Source: Anaeramoeba flamelloides
Lineage: Eukaryota > Metamonada > Anaeramoebidae
Assembly: GCA_027625915.1 (NCBI GenBank)
Contig: JANTQA010000026.1
Coordinates: forward strand, 8,494,001-8,558,000
Length of the DNA stretch: 64,000 bases
Reading direction: 5' to 3'
This document shows positions 57,448 to 64,000 of this stretch, piece after piece. The position numbers and the translations under genes are program-made. The notes beneath the pieces were generated by a model, which saw nothing but the letters and a program-made list of their open reading frames with translations, was not told the DNA's origin and did not search any database. The stretch's first letter is position 1. Each line of letters opens with the position of its first letter.

Positions 57448-58084
57448 ACTATCTCTTCTCTTTAAAACATGACTTATATTTATGATAAATTGTAATTTCT
57501 TTCAGTTGAGTCTTGGTTTTGTCAAAGAACAAAAACAATTTTTTATTTTTTTTCAAACCCTTTGACTTTTTATTCAAAAAACAACCACAGCATTTTTTAT
57601 TTTTCCTTTTTTTTTTTTTTGCCAATCAAAATGATTATTAATTCAATAGGGTCTCAAGTTAATATTTTTTGAACCCCAGTTCTTGGGCAAGTTTGCTTTT
57701 TGCTAAATTAGTATTATAATAATTTCTTATGTAACAAAAAACGAACCTAAAATGGTTATCAAAGATAAAACCCAAGAAATTCAATTTACAACACAAACAC
57801 AAAGATACCCAAAAGTTTCTATTTCGGTATATATCAAAATAAAACAGTCTTATGTAAAGCAACTAGCATTTGATATTCTAAATAGCTTTTTTCTCCAAAA
57901 AACCACATTAATCAAAGAAAAATAACCAAATTAAAACCGAAAATAAGAAGAAAGGGAATTGTGCAATCTGAAATTCCAATACTCTTAACCAAAAGCAAAA
58001 AAATCTGAATTTATTTTTTACTTTTTGCACTTTTCATACAATCTTTGATTGGGGTATTTTCAATAATTTTCAATTCTTAACACT
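57448..58084. other. Spacer between tRNA-Tyr and the transporter gene
   Basis: AT-rich; presumably contains the promoter of the + strand gene starting at 58085. No motif I can name. Confidence 0.3.
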
Positions 58085-59320
58085 ATGGAATACCCAAAAT
58101 GGTTTGGATGGGTTTCTGTCATCTGCGCGATCATCTTATGGGGCAGCTATGGGATCCCTGTCAAAATCTCCAAAACAAAAGACTTGCATCCTTTTGTTTT
58201 CCAGCTTTTTTTCAGCTTTTGGATTTTTGTTGTAAATTGGATCCCTGTTGCCTGGCTGAATTATCAATTTACATGGTACGGGGTAATTGGGGCCTCACTT
58301 TGGTCGCCTTGTTCGTTTTGTTCAATTTTTGGGATGAAAACGATCGGGATGGGCCTAAGCCAACCCATTTTGAGCATTGCGGCGATTTTGGTCTCCTTCT
58401 TGTGGGGCATTCTGTATTTCAAGGAAAAAATTGCGTCTGTGCCGCTTGCGATAATCGCGCTTCTTAGCATTTTCCTTGGGATCATAGGGTTGTCTCAATT
58501 GAAAATGATCAAGGACGGGAACAAGTCTCCTCAGCAAAGGCATAACAAAAGGAAATCCAAAAGCAAAAGGCTCAAGAAAGGCGAAAAGTCTCAGGACAAG
58601 GAAAAAAAGCCACTTTTAGACAACGACAAAGCCCACAAATATTCGACAAATTTGAATACAAAAAAACAATTAATCCAAAACAAGCAAAAAATTCAAAGCA
58701 AATCAAGCTCGATGTCGGATTCAAGTCTAAGTCTCAATTCGTCATCGTCCGAACAGCCGTTTACTTCGGATGAAAACAGCACAAAAATGGATTCTGAAAC
58801 AAATACACAAAGTGGGATTGATCGCGAAAAGCCAGCGCCTGGGATGACGAAAAAAGTCTTGTTGGTAGGTGTCACCGTTGCTGCCGTAGGTGGCGTTTTT
58901 AATGGATCCAACCAGGCTCCATTAGATTCCATGCCAAAAAGTATCGGCGTCATCTATGTGTCTTCTTTTGGTGTCGGTACATTGATAACCACCACGGGCA
59001 TCTTTATCATTTTGGCAATAATTAATTTCTTTCAAAAAGAGCCTTGGCTAACCAAAGAGTCTTTCCAATTTAAATCAGCTCTTCTGCCAACTTTTATCTC
59101 CGCATTCATGTGGTCGGCAGCTAATTTGTTTGCCACTTACGCAAATCTGTCTCTCGGAATTAGCATCGGCTTTAGTTTGACTCAGTTATGTTGTCTAGTT
59201 TCTTCAATTTATTCGATTGTGTTATTTAAAGAATTCACAGGCAAACGGAATTTATATTTCTTTTCTGGATCAGTAATTTTCCTATTGGTAGGAGCAGTTC
59301 TTTTAGGAATTTACGGCTAA
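58085..59320 (+). CDS. TMEM144-like membrane transporter (drug/metabolite transporter superfamily)
   Basis: A single-exon product of 411 residues. Five hydrophobic helices fill residues 8-142: FGWVSVICAIILWGSYGIP, PFVFQLFFSFWIFVVNWIP, a GMGLSQPILSIAAILVSFL helix, and an LAIIALLSIFLGIIGL helix. After a charged Ser/Lys-rich cytosolic loop (145-255), five more helices run from KVLLVGVTVAAVGGVFNGSN to the end. The WGSYGIPVK, NGSNQAPLDS and YFKEK/FKEF signatures and the two-times-five helix layout match the TMEM144/GRP-type carbohydrate transporter branch. The substrate cannot be told from sequence. The loop is much longer than usual for the family. By hand count of sample lines, GC is around 35-43 per cent, against under 20 in parts of the BEACH gene, which may reflect high expression. 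Confidence 0.85.
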   Translation: MEYPKWFGWVSVICAIILWGSYGIPVKISKTKDLHPFVFQLFFSFWIFVVNWIPVAWLNYQFTWYGVIGASLWSPCSFCSIFGMKTIGMGLSQPILSIAAILVSFLWGILYFKEKIASVPLAIIALLSIFLGIIGLSQLKMIKDGNKSPQQRHNKRKSKSKRLKKGEKSQDKEKKPLLDNDKAHKYSTNLNTKKQLIQNKQKIQSKSSSMSDSSLSLNSSSSEQPFTSDENSTKMDSETNTQSGIDREKPAPGMTKKVLLVGVTVAAVGGVFNGSNQAPLDSMPKSIGVIYVSSFGVGTLITTTGIFIILAIINFFQKEPWLTKESFQFKSALLPTFISAFMWSAANLFATYANLSLGISIGFSLTQLCCLVSSIYSIVLFKEFTGKRNLYFFSGSVIFLLVGAVLLGIYG

Positions 59321-59990
59321 AATATGATTAAATTATCGATTTAATTCAGGTTTTAGTCTTTATTTTTTTTTTTGTTCGATTTTTTTGTTAGATTTTTATT
59401 TCCAAATCTTAAAGTCTCGTTTTTAAGAGAGCTTTTTCAATTTTCCAAAATTGATTTGGTTAATTAAAAACTTAAACCTTTTAAGGACTATGTTTGCAAT
59501 TGAAATTTAAAGTACTAGATGCTTTTATCATTACTTGGTGGTTGGTAATTCTCAAAAATATTTATCAAGTGAGATGTAAGTTGGAAAAAATGTAATACTA
59601 TTTGTTGAAAAATAAATGGAACAAAATTTTCATTCAGCTGAACTTTCTAAAAAAAGATTTTTAAATCAGGCTACATTTCAAATTTTTAATTCTTATAACT
59701 AACTTAAATTCTTAATTTACTTTTGAGAATTGGGAACTTTGATGGTTTGTATTGATTCTCATGTGAATTTTATTTTGGAAAGATGAATGAAAATTTTGAT
59801 CTTTTTATTTTACAATTAACAGTATTTTTTACCAAGGTTTCCTCGTTTATGTGATTTCTGTGATCTATCAAAAAGAAAAATAAAATTGGTAAAAAACAAC
59901 TTTTTGAGAAAAGTTCTACTTTTATACAAATTTTAAAAACATGGGAACTTGACAATAATTTTTTAATCAAATTTTTACATGTAGTATAAT
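59321..59990. other. AT-rich 3' spacer
   Basis: No gene. The word TTTCATTCAGCT at about 59628 also occurs near 40960 and 31620, a possible small dispersed repeat. Confidence 0.3.
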
Positions 59991-60135
59991 AAACTATCTT
60001 TCATAATAATTGGCCCATTAAAAATCAAATTTTAAAGAAAAATATTTTTAGTAATTGAAGTTATCTATTATAATATAAAAATTTAGATTTTAATATTCAA
60101 TACTATACTCAAGAGATATTTATTTTTGGTCTAAA

Positions 60136-60170
<35 letters not shown>

Positions 60171-60400
60171 GTTAAAAAAATTGGGATATTTATTTTGGAA
60201 GAAGCATTACATGAAAAATAGAAAATTTAAAAAAGAAAAAAACCCATTTATCGATTCTCCATCCATTTGAATAACTAAATCTAATCTCTTTTTCATATTT
60301 AAAACCAAATTTTTCATTAATTCATCTATTACTTCTTTCCAAATTTTCATTTTCATTTTCCATTTAAACAAAATACTGTCGAAAAAATAAAAAAGAAAAA
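59991..60400. repeat. ~400-bp dispersed repeat with minus-strand peptide, copy 2
   Basis: Partner of 29050-29455. The minus-strand peptide is kept (WKMKMKIWKEVIDELMK, then MKKRLDLVIQMDGES). A run of 30 As at 60139-60168 replaces a mixed A/T stretch of the other copy. The peptide is more conserved than the surrounding bases appear to be, but I cannot measure this. Confidence 0.6.
60139..60168. repeat. Poly(A) tract, 30 bases
   Basis: Uninterrupted A run, directly visible. Confidence 0.9.
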
Positions 60401-60469
60401 ACAAAAATACCCAAAAACTCAAAAAACTAAGAGAAAACCAGAACTCATTTGTTAGGATCATTCCGATTT

Positions 60470-61980
60470 ATGGAAAAGGTGGGACAATTTTGATAACCTC
60501 ATGGTCAAAACTCATAGGAAATGTGATCTTCAAACTTTAATGCTGTTCATTACGAGTGTTTCGAATGAACTCATTTTTTTATGCAAGAAAATGGTGGTTA
60601 TTGAATGTTTTTCATTCTCAGGTTTCTTAATACTCGAGTTTGAATTTATCTAAAATTTTCTTATTCCTTTTTTGTTAAAAATACTACACCTAAAATAATT
60701 TTTTGATAAGAATTGGAGAATATTCACATGAACATGAAAATATAATTTAAATGAGATTGGATCAAAAGGTCTTTCAATACAACTTGGTGAATTGTCAATA
60801 TAGTCATTACGGAAGTAGGTGCATTTTATGATTTTAAAAATTTTTTATTGTAAGAACCTTACTGAAAAAAGATTTTTTGAGTGTCATGAGGATATTAAAG
60901 CTTTGAAATCAAAATACCATCAATTACTTGCCCAATTTGTAAAAAGAAGAAAAGTAAACAAGAATTGAACGTTTAAATTTTCAATTTTTTGAACATTTTT
61001 TTTTGAATAAATTTTTTATTTTAAACCATTTTTTGGTCAAAGAGGACCAGTTCTAGGGAGAGAATTACATGTTTCTAAAGTGTTTGAATTAATATTAGAA
61101 AAAAAATTTAATTTTAAAAATTTCTAAATTGAAATCATTTTTTCTTATTTTTCCAAATTTTCATATTTTTTTTCGATTTTTTTTGATATGTAATTCATTT
61201 GTAAATTTTTTTTTATTGCAATTTCATTGTTCATTTAGTAAAAGCATGTTACTCTAATGTTACAAAAACAGTAAAAATGATTTTAGAGAAATTATATTGA
61301 TTTCTATTGGGATTTTATTACCTTTGATGAATTGTTATTCTTTTAAATCGTTCTTATTCATATAGTGTGAATGAATTAAATATGTTGGTAATATTCAAGG
61401 CAAATGATAATTATAATCGTTTGGTATAAGCAATTAATATATGGTATTAGTGAATTAAAATAATTGTTTTTTATTTTTTTACATTTTTTTTTTTTTTTTT
61501 TGGTAGGGGCGGTTCAAGAGCAAGTTCTTCAAAATATTTTTTTTACTTTTTTTTGCTTGTTTTTTTTATTCTTTGGGGTAGACAATGAATTCTAAAAATT
61601 ATTATCAATTCAATTTATTTGTTTGTTCAAAAAAATAAATTGTCATAATTTTTAATTAGAAAATCTTCTAGACTTAAAAAAAAAATGATATTGTTCTATT
61701 AATAAAATGATATTAATTCTTGTTCTTCTTGTTCCTCATTAGAATTTTATATCACTTCAAAAAATATCATTTTTTTTTTCATTCTTTTAGATTAAACTTG
61801 AATTATACACTTTTAACAAACATGATTTTGTTATGAAATTATTTTTGATTTTTTTTTCTTATTATTATATTTAATTTTTATTTCATTTATTTTGTTTATG
61901 AAAAATCTAGGAAAATATATAAAATTAAAAAAAGGTTCTCTTTTTTTTAGTTGAGGTTTGAAATTATGGGACCATCTCTC
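60470..61980. other. AT-rich spacer with a copy of the 35.4-kb foldback interior
   Basis: 61020-61330 aligns with 35365-35690 in the same orientation (GGTCAAAG(A/T)GG, AAATTGAAATCATTTTTT, TTTTTTTATTGCAA, ACTCTAATGT). A third, shorter match starts at 51858 (TTTTTTCAGTCAAAGTAGCC). Otherwise nothing is recognised. Confidence 0.4.
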
Positions 61981-61984
61981 CATT

Positions 61985-63020
61985 GTAACCGTACACAATA
62001 TTATAATATGTTATTAGTTGTTTTTTCTACATACAAATTTTGTATATCCCAAGTGTCAAAAAATTCTTATCGACAAAGAAACCCAAAAAAGAATATTTTT
62101 TCTGTTAGATCAATTTTTTTTTTCCATTTTTTCTGAAAAAGATTACTATTAAATTCATTTTATTTCTCGCATTATAACAATTTTTTAACCCGTTTATTAT
62201 CATTTTGAGCATTATCATTCAATAACATTTCTTTGTTACCTGTAATATTAATATAAAGATTTTTTTTCTTTTTTGAGATCAAACTTTTGGTTAACCAAAA
62301 ATAAAGATATATTCAACGGATTAAAAAATAATTGTATTTTTTTATAAGAAGGGTAGTTATAATAATTCAATTTTTAAAGTCACTTAAATATTTAACCAAG
62401 AAATTTTGTTTTTGTTTTAAGAAAAAAATTGATTTTTCAAAATAAAATTTTATAGAAGATATTTGGGAATCAAGTAATTTTATCCTAATCAAATTTTAAA
62501 ATCACTTTTTTTCTGACAAAAATGATTATAATTGTTATAAAGGGTTCTTGTGAATAAGACTGAATAATTTTTTTAAAATCTTTTAATTGAGAAAGAAATG
62601 TATTTCACATTTTTTTTTTCATTTTTAGAAAACCAGTTAAAGACTTTTTTTAAAACTCTAAAGAATTAAGTTTTTACTTTAATTGCTCTAAATTCCATGG
62701 TTAAACTTTGATTAAACTTCTATCAAATATTCAATTATTAAATCACATATACTTCAATTAGTTTTATTGGCTGAGATTTGTATTGAAATATTCATTATTA
62801 AAAATAATAACAAAATAAAAATTATCTTTCTAAATCAATACTTTCCAACATAAAACGAAAAATATGTTTTGCCATTTTCAAGAATTAACTTAATTATTAA
62901 TAAAAATAATTTGATTACTTTTTTTTACTTTTTTTATATTGAAAACATGTAAAATTTAGGATTTCAAAAAATAGATTCAAATTAATAAATTGTTTAAATG
63001 AGGTTAGCTCATCCATTTCA
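61985..63020. repeat. ~1.05-kb dispersed repeat, copy 2 (inverted)
   Basis: Reverse-complement partner of 43640-44720. The + strand shows CTTTTGGTTAACCAAAA, GGTTCTTGTGAATAAG and TTTATTGGCTGAGATTTG, the complements of landmarks in copy 1. Confidence 0.65.
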
Positions 63021-63328
63021 CAAAACAAAACATAAATTACAAAAAAAATTTTCAAGATCTTTTCAAGATTTCATTTTTTTTTTTTTAAAATACATATCCC
63101 TCATAAGGAATTTTTTATTTGAAAGTTCAAAAAAAAAAATCATAAAAAGTAATCTTCATAATAAATAAAACTTTTAATTATATCGATCAAATTGGAAACA
63201 ACAGTTTTTAAAAAAAAATGAATTATTAAATCGTATATAAATATTGGCAATGCCCTAATTAAGAAAAGAATGAACAAACGATCGAAAGTAATGAAGGGAA
63301 AAAAGAAAGAACGAAAGTAACAGAAATT

Positions 63329-63939
63329 TTATTTCTTTAAGCCAATAGATCTAAGGAATGCGTCTTTATTTGGTTCCCTTCCAAGAACGTTCTTAAGAAT
63401 TTGCATTCCATCTTCTGTGCCACCAACACTAAATAGTTTTTCTCTAATGAGAAGACCGGTTTCTGCGGAGAAAATGTCTGTATTTTCAAATAAGGAGAAA
63501 ACATCTTGAGCAAAAACAAGAGACCACAAGTATGAATAATATCCTGCTTGGTAGCCATGGATGATGTGAGCGAAATTTGAAGCGATGTTGGTATCTGGAG
63601 CATTTTCAATATGGCAAATCTGTTTTCTTAATTTATCTGAAATTTCTTTAGTATTAAAGTTTTCTTGTGTATGCAATGTCATATCGAATAATCCATAGAA
63701 GAGTTGTCTTCTATTTAAAATGGCCGTATTTACATTTTTGGCAGCAATCATTTTTTCAATTAATTCATCAGGTAATGGTTTTTCGGTTTCGTGATGTTTT
63801 GAAATTTCTTTCAATGATTTTTTATGCCAAGCAAAGTTTTCCATACATTGGGAATGTGTTTCAACAAAGTCTCTTTCCACACTTGTTCCAGCGAATTTTA
63901 CGACATCAACTTTGGAAAGTACATTATGGAAAAGATGTC
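63329..63939 (-). CDS. M3-family peptidase (thimet oligopeptidase-like), 3' exon, cut by window end
   Basis: The exon starts at 63939 after a TTATAG acceptor and encodes (G)HLFHNVLSKVDVVKFAGTS, then VERDFVETHSQCMENFAW, MIAAKNVNTAILNRRQLFYGLFDMT, HGYQAGYYSYLWSLVFAQDVF, and ends LGREPNKDAFLRSIGLKK. This is the C-terminal catalytic half of thimet oligopeptidase/neurolysin-type zinc peptidases, which degrade short peptides in cytosol or organelles. The zinc motif HExxH is split by the intron: only its last Gly-His remains here, and the HEF part must be in the preceding exon beyond the window. The Tyr-rich GYQAGYYSYLW segment that contacts substrate is intact. About 203 residues are present of a usual 650-700. 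The stop is at 63329. Confidence 0.88.
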
Positions 63940-64000
63940 CTATAAAATCATTAAATATAATGGAAAGTTTATTATTATTAAAAGAAATTAATTAGTAAAA
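63940..64000 (-). other. Intron of the M3 peptidase gene (partial)
   Basis: AT-rich sequence upstream of the 63939 acceptor; the donor lies outside the window. Confidence 0.7.

Noticed and set aside
58099-58543. Overlapping frames inside the transporter gene on both strands
   Set aside because: Shadows made possible by the higher GC of this gene; no family resemblance.

Overview
This looks like nuclear DNA of an AT-rich, single-celled eukaryote. Genes are sparse, use the standard stop codons and are interrupted by GT-AG introns. Their proteins carry long K/E, N and Q tracts, and the space between genes is full of small inverted-repeat elements. The gene set (RhoBTB-type GTPase, ALFY-type BEACH protein, RBR ligase, Tim17/22/23 protein, TAF12, M3 peptidase) suggests a free-living amoeboid protist. 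I lean towards Anaeramoeba (Metamonada), with an amoebozoan such as a dictyostelid as the alternative; this is inference from style only, and no rRNA is present.

Layout. 0.6-2.2 kb (+): RING-IBR-RING ubiquitin ligase. 3.9-4.6 kb: relic of a LINE-type reverse transcriptase. 5.1-6.5 kb (+): unidentified basic, Ser/Asn-rich protein. 7.0-8.7 kb: long-armed foldback element. 8.8-27.6 kb (-): one very large gene that I assemble from four open segments with phase-matched splice sites. It encodes a protein of about 3,567 residues with a LamG/ConA-like domain, PH-BEACH, WD40 repeats and a FYVE-like finger, the ALFY/WDFY3 order. Its introns (3.8, 2.7 and 1.5 kb) are packed with one family of tandem hairpin modules and other small elements. 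30.9-33.8 kb (-): two exons of a multi-pass membrane protein, separated by an intron that holds a perfect 118-bp inverted repeat. 34.9-37.7 kb: a second foldback element and a field of ATCGCGAT motifs. 37.9-40.2 kb (-): RhoBTB-like GTPase. 44.8-45.1 kb: K/E/R-rich candidate exon (-). 46.0-47.1 kb (-): Tim17/22/23-family protein (two exons). 49.2 kb: interstitial TTAGG array. 49.8-50.4 kb (+): TAF12-like histone-fold protein (three exons). 57.3 kb (+): intron-bearing tRNA-Tyr(GUA). 58.1-59.3 kb (+): TMEM144-like ten-helix transporter. 63.3 kb to the window end (-): 3' exon of an M3 (thimet oligopeptidase-like) peptidase.

The genes are unrelated housekeeping and regulatory functions: selective autophagy and membrane traffic, ubiquitin, Rho signalling, organelle protein import, basal transcription and peptide turnover. 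Nothing suggests an operon-like system. The most unusual content is the repeat ecology. It includes modular hairpin elements in all three introns of one gene, a piggyBac-like TTAA insertion nested in one of them with its empty site recognisable, duplicated coding relics inside introns, and a perfect inverted repeat in another intron. All coordinates for splice sites and repeats were read by eye.
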